Part shown: positions 53,602-64,000 of the stretch, piece after piece
Layout of the letters: each line of letters starts with the position of its first letter
How positions within the stretch are numbered: position 1 is the stretch's first letter
Assembly (NCBI GenBank): GCA_907163375.1
Contig: CAJQUW010011254.1
Span: 62,001-126,000, forward strand
DNA length: 64,000 nucleotides
Direction of reading: 5' to 3'
DNA from: Prostheceraeus crozeri
Taxonomy: Eukaryota; Platyhelminthes; Polycladida; Euryleptidae
Position numbers and translations under genes: made by a program
The notes under the pieces: generated by a model
Database searches by the model: none
Told to the model about the DNA's origin: nothing
What the model saw: only the letters and a program-made list of their open reading frames with translations

Positions 53602-54745
53602 AAATTTCATCCAAAGTTGATGTACGCGGTATGGTGGATAAGACACTTATCGCATTTCCACGCTGAACCGCCATATTCAACGCTTGGAAGAGGAATTTAG
53701 TAGATCGTATTTCCCCTGTCTCTCGCTTAATGAGCGCGCCGATTTCGTTTATGAGACGCATGCCTTCTTTTCCCCATGAATCTAAAGTCTCGACACAGAT
53801 TGGCACAACGTGACTTGAATCGCCCAAATTTGAATATTTGGCCAATTTCTTTGCCTCGGTTTTTTTCGGCGATTACACCTGACTTGATGTTGGAGTCAGC
53901 AATGTGACTGGGTGCCAGCGTATCCACGCATGTGAAGTCCCAGACTAAGCATTTCCCAGCTTTCCAGGGAATCAATGTCATTCCATCTGGCCTTTTATCG
54001 TCAGACCGTTACATTCCGATGGGCTCCAAAACTGATGGGAATCCGGCAGATCCCAGAGCATGCTTTACGAGGTCGCTAGCTTGGTGATGGCGTGGAAACC
54101 GTCCTGCGCTTTTCTGCAGCTAAGTCCATGATGCCCGTTTGGTTCAACTTTAGTGCCGCAGATGCAAGTATGTGTATGGCACAATGTTGATCCTAGGCGA
54201 AGACCGACAGCAATTCTCAGTTGAATGTCATCCAGCTTGAGGCCCAGGGATGAAATTGGCATTGCATTTAACCAGTCGCCAGAATGTAATGATGCAGTGG
54301 AAATAAGTCGGGCCTTGTCTTGTACAATAGTCGCATTTAAGAGCAGAGTGTCTCTAATGCCGGTGCAAATGGCATTATCCAATGTCTTTTGTCGAACAGA
54401 TTGAGGATTTGAAATTTTTGACTTTTGCATATCAGATGCTCGTAGTATGGTATCGTATCTACTCATTGCAATATCCAAGTAAGGGTCGTTGTTTCTGTAT
54501 AAAGGTGGCAAAACGTTATCAACATAATTAGAACGATTCATTGAAGAAGCAACAAATGCGGGCAACGCTAAAGATGAAGCCTTTCGAGTACCAAGCCCAC
54601 CGAATGAAACTGGAAGAGTAGCCTGTGTCCACGATTGGTCGGTAAAGCTTGTGTTGAGGATATCTTCCAGTCCCATTTGCAGGGTAAAGTCATATTTGTT
54701 GATAATTGGATTCATGAAGCATGGAAATGATCTCAAAGTATACAT
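53602..54745 (-). pseudogene. Retroelement polyprotein C-terminal fragment
   Basis: Read leftward, successive frames give QATLPVSFGGLGTRKASSLA, DKARLISTASLHSGDWLNAM, LRIAVGLRLGSTLCHTHTCI then CGTKVEPNGHHGLSCRKAQD. After about 54065 come DKRPDGMTLIPWKAGKCLVW and finally FVPICVETLDSWGKEGMRLI with QRGNA. These blocks, including the CxCG/HGLSC metal-binding-like motif, recur at the 3' end of reverse-transcriptase ORFs in many invertebrate genomes. I cannot name the clade. At least two frameshifts and no RT core upstream; a 5'-truncated relic. Confidence 0.65.
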
Positions 54746-54799
54746 TAATTTCGGGATACTAAAGCAATTTTTAATAAACTATTACTCAGTTTGTGGTTA

Positions 54800-55260
54800 G
54801 GGTAAAATGGTGTAATACCGTACACTTGGGTAATACCGAACACTCAATATCTAACAAAGTATGCTATCCAGCCCATTTCTGTACGACGCAATTTGATTGG
54901 ACAATCAAAACCGATTCATGTTTCTCCATTTCCCGACAACACCAACTGCGTTAGTTGTCAAACTCACACGCGCTTCATTTTGTCTACGGGCGATATATGA
55001 GGAGGTCAACTACAGTGAGTGTTGATGCATTGGTTTATTAGTCTAAGTGCGTCGAATTACCGTTCTGCGGTCCATGGCATCATGTACTTACAATATAGAA
55101 CTTTCCCATAAAAGTATGTTGGACAGTTTCGTGCAAAAATAACTTTAAAGTAAAGTAGCCAGTTGGGGCAATGGCGTACGTATTATGGGGTAATATCGTA
55201 TGCATTTGGGTAATATCGAACAATTGCGAGGTGAATGTACGGCATTACCCCCGGGGTATC
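54800..55260. repeat. Left subterminal GTAATACCG repeats
   Basis: TGTAATACCGTACACTTGGG (about 54812), GGTAATACCGAACACT (about 54830), GGGTAATATCGTATGC (about 55188), GGTAATATCGAACAAT (about 55208) and the inverted CGGCATTACCCC (about 55239). Likely transposase-binding repeats. Confidence 0.65.
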
Positions 55261-55695
55261 GTTTGAATACTATAGCCTATATCTGCTATTCCTGTTCATG
55301 CATTGATAATTTTGCCCATATTATTATTACCAGTCCTGTTGTAAAAAATAATGTGTACATCCTACTCCTACATTCTAAATATTAGGCTTCAGCTTCAAAA
55401 TCAAAATAGTATAATTATCTACGGTTTTATGAAGTATACATGCATTTAGCACATACATATGCTATTTAAGGTTCCACATTTCAAGCTTTAGGCCCATTAT
55501 CTTTGATTAGGCCTACATGCCTGTTGACATGCCTGGCTGTTTCAATTTCTAATTTTAAAATTTAGAAAAACAGTTCATTGCAACGGATCGATTGGCGATG
55601 CGAAAATATTTCGGAGTATATTATCTTTTATAAATACTCCGAAATGTTTCAATTTCTAAGTCAGTTCTCCTTCATCTAATTTTAGATTGCTACCT

Positions 55696-57036
55696 ATGCC
55701 TCGAAAATATATCAGAAAGACAAACAGGGGGAGTCGAGTCCCGAGGACCTTAATCACGCAATGCAGGCAGTCATTGATGGAACCTTGAGTAAAAGAAAGG
55801 CGAGTCAAGTCTACGGAATACCTCTTGCCACACTGTGTGATCGAATAAGACAAGGAATCAAGACAAAAGCAAGACTTGGAAGAAAATGTGTATTGGACCC
55901 GGAGATGGAACAAGGATTGGTCAAGAGAATCAATCAGCTCGATCATCTATTTTATGGAGTTACCGCACAACAAGCAAAGTAAGTGAAATCGATAATCTCT
56001 TCGCCTACTTAAAAGAATCCAACCTCACAAAAATCAGAGACAAAAATGTCTTAAGACGCAATTGGCAAAAATGTAATAAGTTTTATGTTAAGCCTACCCA
56101 GGTCCCATTAGGCGTTCAGGCTTAGGGATGAATATTTCACTTATGTAATTGGGTTACTGTAATTGGCGTACTTGCACATTTTCTAAAAAATCATCTTGTT
56201 ATTATTGTGTTGAGGTATAAAGAGCCTCAATTCTGTGATCGTGTTGCTGTAGAAAATTTGATCCCGTGTTAAGGACAATTGTCCAAGATATGTATCTATT
56301 AACAGGCACGAGACAATCCAACACATCATTTGAAAAAGGCATAAAATTGGTTAGGAGTTTAAGGAAAACACATTTAGAGGTTTTCTTTCTTTGCAGATCA
56401 GCTGCCTACGATTTCGCAACGGAAAATGGACTGAATCACAAGTTTAATAAAGAAAAGAAAAGTGGCTGGATATGACTGGTTTGTAGGCTTCCTTCGTAGG
56501 CAACCTGACATCTCTTTACGCACGCCGCAGGCAACAAGTTTATCCCGCAACGTAGAGGAGCCTGGCGCCATCTCATCCAATCGCGCGGTCTCCGCCGGCT
56601 CTACCGTGGAGGAGCCTGGCGCTATCTCATCCAATCGCGCGGTCTCCGCCGGCTCTACCGTGGAGGAGCCTGGCGCCATCTCATAAAATCGCGAGGTCTC
56701 CTCCAGTAAATAATTTGCTAAATTCTTTACTGTTCAGAAAACTGTGGGTAAGCCAAGTCAGCAAAATAGAAATAGAAAACGTTTCAAGTCTATGATTCTG
56801 GATTCGACTGAGCAATCCAAGAAGAGCAAATCTGCAAATATTTCCGATCAGTCAAGTCAGGAAGTTGATCATGTCAACCAGGATGAACCTCAGACGTCAA
56901 GAACACTGAACACGCGACGTTGTGTCTGTGGAAGTAACTGGAGAAATACCAATTTGGACTGGTTTCAATGTGTTCGTTGCAGCAACTGGGCATGTGAAGA
57001 TTGCTTCGGTACAAGCTCTTGTGTGTCTTGCATGTA
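55696..57036 (+). pseudogene. pogo-type transposase remnant lacking its catalytic core
   Basis: ATG 55696 gives a basic start (MPRKYIRKTNRG). After a shift in a G-run near 55727, the frame gives DGTLSKRKASQVYGIPLATL and LGRKCVLDPEMEQ, a psq-type helix-turn-helix. After an apparent intron, 56395-56540 encodes AAYDFATENGLNHKFNKEKK and GFLRRQPDISLRTPQATS, the CENP-B-like DNA-binding helix region. The DDE domain that should follow is replaced by a 54-bp coding repeat. The C-terminus (56744-57036) ends with a PHD-like finger: CVCGSNWRN, WFQCVRCSNWACEDC and CVSC. Confidence 0.75.
56555..56700 (+). repeat. 54-bp GC-rich tandem repeat in the pogo ORF (about 2.7 copies)
   Basis: GAGGAGCCTGGCGCCATCTC starts each unit (CCTGGC at 56561, 56615 and 56669). 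One unit is 18 codons (VEEPGAISSNRAVSAGST), so the array keeps frame. It is far more GC-rich than its surroundings and stands where the catalytic domain is expected. Confidence 0.85.
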
Positions 57037-57544
57037 GACATTTTACTCTTTTCCGCACGTAGTTAATGACAGTTTTTATACCTACTTGTACTTTTATACG
57101 CAAAACTTTTTTAGTCGCATTTTATTCAAATACACACAATAGACACTATTTGTCTAATTTTGCTAAGCATTCTTAGATAAGTTTTAGTAATATAACACAA
57201 CTCTTATATAACAAATCGTTTTTCATTTTATCGTAGTTTGGGAAGTTGTACGTTATACTGTACATCTCTATGGGACACAACAAACTAACAGTATTGTTAG
57301 CAACAATACCTTTATTTGAAGTAGACCTAATAATCGTCTGTCTCTTAGATGTTCTCGTGATGCCTATAATTTTGCATTTTTGTAGCAGTATATGAAAGAG
57401 GAAATGAAAATCGTTTCTGTTTCATACATGTACGAGTTGATTAAATGCACAACAAGAATAATAATAGGCATATCTCTACTGGAAAACATGTAGGCCTACG
57501 TTTATGTTAATGAGATAGGAAATAAAGGAAGATAGGCCTAAATA

Positions 57545-58156
57545 AATCTACGTGCGGTATTACCCCCAACAAGTGACAATGTACGGTATTACCCCAACTA
57601 CGGGGGTAATACCGGTGTTTTTGATAAAAAAGAAACGACATCCTAAGAAGAATTAATGGCTTTCTTGCAAGTTTAAATAGTCGGATCCTTTACTTTAGGT
57701 TCATAACTCGTCATAGACGCTTTGTATGATCAACTGGAGATATTTTTGCGAATGATAACTTTTCTCGCGCTTAGGGATAGGCTATAAAAGATTTTTCTGT
57801 TATATATTAAGCTTTTACAAGACGTGAAAATATAAGGATCATTACAAATTCTTACACTAAATGAATAATTCGTTACGCAATAGATTTCCCCGCCAAAATG
57901 ACACTAAAACAATTTTTTATTTAATATTTCATGGTGTACGGTATTACCACAGCCACTGTGGGTAATGCCGTTTTCGGTGATTTTTGAAAAAAGATACACA
58001 GTGAAAATAATATGCATTCCAGACGAAAATAAACAATCAATTCCACTAGCCCAGGTTCATATCATTTTAGGAATATCTTTGTTTTGATACAGAAATTCAT
58101 TTTATAGACGAAATCTCTTTCGGCGCTTAGGGGTACGGCATTACACCATTTTACCC
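57545..58156. repeat. Right subterminal GTAATACCG repeats
   Basis: GTGCGGTATTACCCCC (about 57552), GTACGGTATTACCCC (57579), GGGGGTAATACCGG (57602), GTACGGTATTACCACAG (57937), GGGTAATGCCG (57960) and the terminal GTACGGCATTACACCA. Confidence 0.65.
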
Positions 58157-58158
58157 TA

Positions 58159-61100
58159 TCGATTGATGTAATCATGTGGCAATCAGACTGCCGATCATTT
58201 CCCTAAGATAAACCAGCCTTATTTATGATGCGATTACGTCCAAATATATATTCCTGGTGCAAGTTATAAGTAGCAATTTCAAACTGCTGGATTGGAAGTT
58301 ATAAAACTTTTATTAGATTTCAAACATCATTTTTCAAAATGCTGAAAGTACTTTGTTGTACCTCTCTTTCTGTTCCCATCTTCCATTGTTATACAAATTG
58401 GTCAATGATCCATCGCAAATTCCTAACTCATAAAAATTCTAGAAAACTGAATTTGAATATAGATCTTCGTGCACTTTGATTAATAATAGTGATGAATTAT
58501 TTAGTTTGGAGAAAACAAGTCAAGTTCCTATAGTTACTGATCATTCATTAATTTCACATTGCAATCTATTGAATAAAATAGGACAATGAAATTAACAAAT
58601 ACTTCACACGGTCACGTTTTAGATTCAGCTGTAATTTCACTTTAATCTCTATCAGCATAAGTGGAATACTGTTGGTTTAGCAAAACCCTTTAAATAATTC
58701 AAACAAGAGAATGAATGAACGTGAGAAAAGAATGCGATGTTTGAATTGTTTTGCTCATTTGCAATTTGTTGTTTCTGATATGTTATATAAACCATTTAAC
58801 TGGTATGTACTTGCATTATGCTAGAATCATCCATTTCTTTCGTCAACCTATCTATTCAAGTGCGCGAATCGGGAAGGATTTAATCTCCGAAAGGTACACA
58901 TGCTGTGATCTTCATAATACGTTAGGACAATTGGTTTTGGAGTAAGTTAAAGTGCTCAATAAAATTTGATTTGAGAAGCAAAACGACTTATGCAGGAACT
59001 GCATACTTCAAAATTCAAATAAACGTACTGTATTTGATTTCAATATTCGAATGGCCCTAGTGTTTGGAGTTAATGATGGTGGAACATTGCTTGTTTTAAA
59101 GATAGAAAAATGTTATGAAGAAGCAAACAAATTTTGTGCAGATTTATTAGTTTACTGTGTTAAGCTTTATGTGAAGGATACAAAGGGGTATGCTGTTTTC
59201 TCCAAGTGGATACAGGAAAAATAAGTGCGAGCCCGACACATCCCGTATCAAGCTGCATTTGAAAAATTTCCTGCCTGTATCTGAGATTTTCCGTTCGCCT
59301 TTTCACACTAGAAAATCTGAGAAATGTGAGATTTTTAGACTATGCACTTTTGTAGAAAAATCAGCTTATATGTATTTCAATAATGTCATTCAAATTAAAG
59401 TCAAATCATAATGACGACAGTTCAAATGTCATTGCTAAGATGATGCTTGTGGTACACATTTCCTTAACTTCATCAAAATCGAAAATCCGTGTCTTAAACG
59501 TAACATTAATGACAAATTATTATGCATTGTTAAAGGAATCTGGACACTTTTTTGAAATCATTCTGACCTCTTCATTTTGAAATTTGAGACACTTCCCGTT
59601 CGAATTTTGTTACTTGTTATGTCGAGACCTATAGTTAACACAAAGAACACATACCTTTTTGGACAGTGTATTATACCAGATTCTCTTAGGACGCTATAGA
59701 CATGACATAAATGCAGCTAATTTGAATGCGTGTATTTGACACTGTACAGCCATCTTTTGTCATAAAAAGCAGCATATTTCTTGGGCTATTCAAATTTCTG
59801 TAAATCTTTGAATATGGATAATGCGAATCTGCGCCGATGAAATTTCGCAGAGTAAGCATCAGAAAGCTTGTGGAGATTGTGGAGCAGAAGTGGAATTAGA
59901 TTGTCATGCAATGCATAGGGTGATTCACATTATTTTCAGCAGAACGGTGCGCCACATTGGTCAGCATTCCTCAAGAAAACTTTTCTTGCTGGCTGAGGCA
60001 TGAATTAAACACTGTCGTGGCCACTACGCAATCCCATTTAAGTCCATGGGGACTTTTCTAAAACGCTTTTTATTGTAAGATCGATCACCGAAGGCGCTAG
60101 ACGCCGAAGATCTGTCGTTTACGAATTTAACTTCAATACATGGACGACCGTAACCTTTGGGGAGTTTTGCTGCACCTTTTTTTGTTGAAAATCACTATGA
60201 TCTCCCGTTGTCTGGTCAATTTCGGTAAAATGGGGGAGCCAATAGAAAACGAAATCAGTCAAAGAATATCAGCAACAAGGTAAGATTTGAAGGAAAAACT
60301 ACGTAGTGAATGAAGAGGTTGACTGTCAATTTCAAGAAATGTAAAATTGGCAGAAAAAGAATATACGCGCATATGCGTGGATGTGTGCTATTGTCCACGA
60401 GCGGCTACAAAATCAAGAGTAAATAATTATCTCATGACGCTACAAGATGCTAAAACCACAATGAATACATTCAAATGTGATGTACGAGGGCATAATAGAA
60501 TAATATCTGAGATGAGAAGCAACTCACTTCAACGAAATTGGCATGAAAATATTAGCAATGCCGCAAGTTGAGCAGTTGTACTCTACTTGCCCCGTGAGGG
60601 TATCTTGCACAAATTTATCTTGTAAAAAATGCCTTGACCGTACATTTTCTAATTCTTTTACAAATTTATCTGTTATGCTTGGTTAACTCCTTATCAATTC
60701 TCTATCACTTTTCATAATGAAAATATTGTGCAAAATTGTGTTTATAAACATCAAAAGATAGAGTATACAAGAGAGTAAAGGCTAGATTACCCATAATTCG
60801 CATAGCTGTAAGTACTTCAAATATATATACTGAAAACAAACACATCAGATTTTTTCAAATATAAAATAGCATCAAGCCAAGCAATTACTGAAATTCATAT
60901 TATATGGATATGACAATCAATGAATTTTAGATGTCACCACATATCACTAATCTCCTTGTGAATATGAGCCAAATGCTCAACTTGTCCCGCTAACCAATTT
61001 GCCCCACTCTGCCCTATACAGATACTAGCTCTAGTCATATAAAATTTTCGGGAGAGAATGCGTTATTAGAAAACATTCAGTTGTGTAATTTTGAGTTCGA

Positions 61101-61989
61101 ATTCAATTACTTAGAGAATTATGGGGACATGATGATGAAGGTGACACACTCAAGATACTAGCGGGTTGTTAAGTAAATGAATTCTGGTGCCAGAATTTTC
61201 AGAGATCCACAGTAATGCATTTTATCACTCGATTCAGATCAACATTGACTTCCTGACTGCTGTAGGAATCATTCAACGAGAATTTTCACTCTTTTAAGGA
61301 TCTCGTAGATTCAATACTTCGCTATAACAGGAAATGGGAACAAGCAAGCGCAGTGGAAAGTTGCTTCAGAAGATTAAACAAAAAGTTGAGTTTGAAACCG
61401 CATCATACAATTGTTTCATGAATTCATGCTTGTGACTCCATTCATAATAATGATGCAGCTCTTCCTGTCTTAACAGCTTTCAGTCTCTTCATATCCCATT
61501 AAGGAAATTTACATACAATTTCATTCGACATTATTCATTAAACTACAAAATGGTTCTTCATTATTCAACTTCGATTCTTGTTGTTAAGAGCTTCTAAAAT
61601 ATTTCCAAAGAGAAAAAAAAGATATTCAAAAATATACAGTGTACTCCTCAACTTTTGATAAGGATCTCTTCAAAATTTCTAGTGAATTCTACATTATAGT
61701 GCAGTTAAAGTGATTTGAATGTTTCACTATTGTTAATTTGACAGCATAATTAAACAGGTATGTCATGTTATCATAGATATAGGCATGATGAAATCTGCAC
61801 CTTCAATTCATGGATATCACTGCTGAATACATTGATATGCTCATTACACATTGTGCTGCATGTACAAGTACATATATCTGTTGATGTGGGTTCATTTCAA
61901 TGAACAATTCAAAGTTAACTTCATCAGGAGTTGTTTTCAAGCTCAAAACGCAAACATACATGTAGTTAGAAGGAAGAAGAGCTAAAGAG
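58159..61989. other. No gene seen (3.8 kb)
   Basis: AT-rich sequence with only short open frames (for example 58751-58945, 59190-59411, 59821-60003, 60347-60571), none with recognisable motifs. TTGCCCCGTGAGGG (about 60588) and TTTGCCCCACTCTGCCC (about 61000) recall pogo-type terminal sequences, but I could not pair them. Confidence 0.45.
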
Positions 61990-62590
61990 AGGCAACAAAG
62001 AAGTCATTGGTGCATGTAGTCTCCTCTCGCTTTGGCAACGGCCTCATAGCGCCTCTTCATGCTACAAATTAGTCTCCTTATATCAATATGGGGTTATTCT
62101 ATCTCGTTCCGCCTCCAATGCAATTTATGGCTCCTGAATGGGTAGAGGTTGACTCATGCGGATTTTTACTCTTCGCCACAATATTACCCACACATGTTCA
62201 ATACAATTTGTGTTCAATGGGGTTTAAGTCCGGGATTTCGTTGCTCAATTTATGCGTTCAATTGCTTCTTCCAGATACTAGTTCACAATTATAGCACGAT
62301 GAGGCCTTTTTCATCCATCAGAATAAAATTCTGACTTATGATTCCGGCATGCGCCTGACTACACGTTGGCAAATTTCATCGCGATTTTAGCTGGCTCCTG
62401 TTAAAGAACCGTCTTGAATATTATGTGAGGACAAATCTGTTTTGTCTTGCATACTGATTCCGCCCCTAACCATAGCAGAACCAGCTCCAAACCTGTCATG
62501 GCAAATCATGTTGAAGTGAAACCTCAGATTCCGTTCTCGCTGAGCTCCTTCCCTTCGATCAGCCATATCCAGACAAAGTTCCGCTTCCAA
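61990..62590 (-). pseudogene. Tc1/mariner transposase remnant
   Basis: Read leftward, the fragment gives DRFGAGSAMVRGGISMQDKT and NIQDGSLTG (62590-62387), then a decayed NPGLKP block (SPDLNPIE in the family) and finally MKRRYEAVAKARGDYM (about 62065-62010). These are the second-Asp and C-terminal blocks of Tc1-type transposases. Many stops and shifts. No inverted termini found. Confidence 0.7.
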
Positions 62591-62802
62591 TATTCCAATA
62601 TCCCTCCTGCAGTTTCAGTCCTTCTAATTGCTTATTGCATGTCTCTGAAGTGCAATCTGACAGAATTCAGTATATTTTTCAAATATTTCAAATATATTCA
62701 AAATATTTTTATTTGATTGAAAGCTATATTATACAATATATTAATCATCATGAACATTGTGACATCAGGCAGAGATTTCGAAAATATGCAGCATAATGTA
62801 CT

Positions 62803-63820
62803 TTGCTTACTTATAAAATTCTTGAACTTTTCGTTCAATTTGATGGCATCGCTATGGGATCATCCCTAGCACCTACTCTAGCCTCTTTTGCCATGAATAT
62901 GGTTGAAAGTCAAATTAAAAAATCTGATTTTCCGATATATTATCGACGCTATGTCGATGACATTTTTGCGATTTTTAAAGCTGAATCTGAAGCTGAAGAT
63001 TTCCTTACGTTACTTAATTCCATTCATAGTAACATCCAATTTACCATCGAAAAAGAAGATAATCAACAATTTACGATTCTTGGATGTGATGGTCAGTTTT
63101 CATAATTCCTCTTTTGCGACTGCGTGGAGAGTCCGACCTACGAATACTGGAACTTACGTTCCTTTTGCTTCTTACGCTCCAATGAAATACAAAAAGTCTG
63201 CGGTTCGTTCCTTGTTTATCAGAGCTAAACGCCTTAGTAGTTCGCATAATAATTATGAGAAAGCTTGTGAGGAAATCACCAGCATTTTTCTCAGTAATAA
63301 TTACCCTCTCAAGTTGATCGAGTCTATCAAACGTGAAGTTGAAAATAATACCACTACTGATGAAAGTAAAACGGCTATTTTTTGGTCATTACCGTACGTC
63401 AAAGAGAAAGAGCGCGAGACTTTAAAATCTGTTCAAGTTATTAATTCTATGTTAGATAAAACTGATTATAAATTGCAGGTTGCATTTAAAACATTTAAGA
63501 CCGCTACTATTTTTCCCAACAAAGACAAAGTCTCTCCGTGTTTATCATCGAACATAGTCTATGAGTTTAAATTTCGACAGTGCTCAAACTGTTATATAGG
63601 TGAGACACGGAGACATCTATCTACGAGAGTGACAGAACATTTGAAAGGCAAGCCTAAGCCAACTGAAATCACCCACCACCCGCATGAGGCAAGCTTAATG
63701 GACTTCAAGGTCATCTTTAAAACAGCTCACACTCGTATCGCTGAAACACTGTGCATCAAATCAACCAGTGCCCACCTAATTAATGAGAACTGTTCATCAA
63801 TTCCGCTGCACATGTTCTAA
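62803..63820 (+). pseudogene. Penelope-like reverse transcriptase and GIY-YIG endonuclease
   Basis: The first frame (62803-63105) has FDGIAMGSSLAPTLASFAMN and RRYVDDIFAIF, the RT palm and YVDD box of Penelope-like elements. After a shift near 63085, the second frame (to 63820) has LDVMVSFHNSSFAT, VRPTNTGTYVPFAS and AIFWSLPYV, then a C-terminal GIY-YIG domain: YEFKFRQCSNCYIGETRRHL followed by TRVTEHL. RT plus GIY-YIG in this order defines the family. It is 5'-truncated and frame-shifted. Confidence 0.88.
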
Positions 63821-63960
63821 TTTTAGCTTTTTTTCCAACTGTTTTAAGTGAGTTGTGTTGTGACCATGCAGTTTGTATATAACCCTTTGTTTCCTTTGAT
63901 TGTATTGTCCTGAAGATGAGTTTTTAATAAACTCGAAATCGATTGACAACATGGTCATCT
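63821..63960 (+). other. 3' tail of the Penelope-like element
   Basis: Sequence downstream of the stop includes CCTGAAGATGAGTTTTTAAT and AACTCGAAATCGATTGACAA, a short 3' region typical of Penelope-like copies. The exact end of the element is not determined. Confidence 0.45.
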
Positions 63961-64000
63961 TTTCCTGCACAAAAAGTTTGGGCTCCTTATCTTATTATAA

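Larger units (their letters stand above)
54800..58156 (+). mobile_element. pogo-type (Tc1/mariner superfamily) DNA transposon, internally damaged
   Basis: Inverted termini GGGTAAAATGGTGTAATACC (left) and its inverse with one change (right) are flanked by TA (54798-54799 and 58157-58158). TA target, HTH-psq N-terminus and C-terminal PHD-like finger fit pogo. The DDE catalytic core is missing. GGTAATACCG-like motifs recur throughout the ends. Confidence 0.85.

Noticed and set aside
56398..56679. Minus-strand open frame with repeated APGSSTVEPAETARLDE
   Set aside because: It is the antisense reading of the 54-bp GC-rich tandem repeat, not a separate gene.
60588..61020. A further pogo-type element bounded by TTGCCCC motifs
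   Set aside because: The two motifs are not a convincing inverted pair and no target duplication was found.

Overview
This window reads as animal nuclear DNA, most likely from an aquatic invertebrate. The evidence is intron-split host exons with canonical splice sites, no bacterial operons, and a dense layering of metazoan transposon families: piggyBac, several hAT elements, a Harbinger-like element, pogo, Tc1, Gypsy, RTE- and CR1/Jockey-like non-LTR elements, a Penelope-like element and a Polinton/Maverick. The species cannot be read from the sequence.

Layout, left to right. 17-378: two probable exons of a host gene (+). 1558-3414: 5'-truncated CR1/Jockey-type retrotransposon (-). 3757-6056: complete but mutated piggyBac between TTAA sites, with palindromes inside its left end. 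7292-7528: tyrosine-recombinase (Crypton-like) remnant. 7780-12371: a three-level nest, with an RTE-type reverse transcriptase split by a Harbinger-like element (7855-11224) that is itself split by a hAT element (8878-11066, 8-bp target duplication). 14399-39395: one hAT element with a perfect 8-bp target duplication. Its transposase is broken by two inverted copies of one 0.78-kb MITE, and its 5' part holds a 19.9-kb Polinton (19137-39052).

The Polinton is the centre of the window. It has long terminal inverted repeats starting AG and ending CT. It encodes an adenain-like cysteine protease, a protein joining a phospholipase-A2-like domain to a retroviral-type integrase, a double-jelly-roll-type major capsid candidate, a penton-like minor capsid candidate, two small hydrophobic virion-like proteins, a fibre-like coiled-coil protein, a protein-primed family B DNA polymerase, an FtsK/HerA-type packaging ATPase and several conserved but unassigned proteins. 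Protease, polymerase, ATPase, integrase and capsid genes together would make a self-synthesising, potentially virion-forming element. Several genes carry one-base breaks, two of them exactly at canonical -1 slippery heptamers. Very short hairpin-forming sequences (stem-GAA-stem) recur through it, repeatedly in frame inside its proteins.

39404-49250: a host gene on the minus strand (exons 48210-48328, 47592-47755, 41634-41769), whose last intron carries a young, near-complete Gypsy LTR element (42147-46912). A tRNA-like sequence and two strong hairpins lie nearby. 49250-64000: a Jockey-like fragment split by a non-autonomous hAT, a second hAT-like MITE, a retroelement C-terminal fragment (-), a pogo-type element with TA target site and many internal copies of its terminal motif (54800-58156), a Tc1 remnant (-) and the 3' half of a Penelope-like element with RT and GIY-YIG domains running to near the window end.

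All boundaries come from reading repeats and motifs by eye. Family names rest on motifs, not on database searches.
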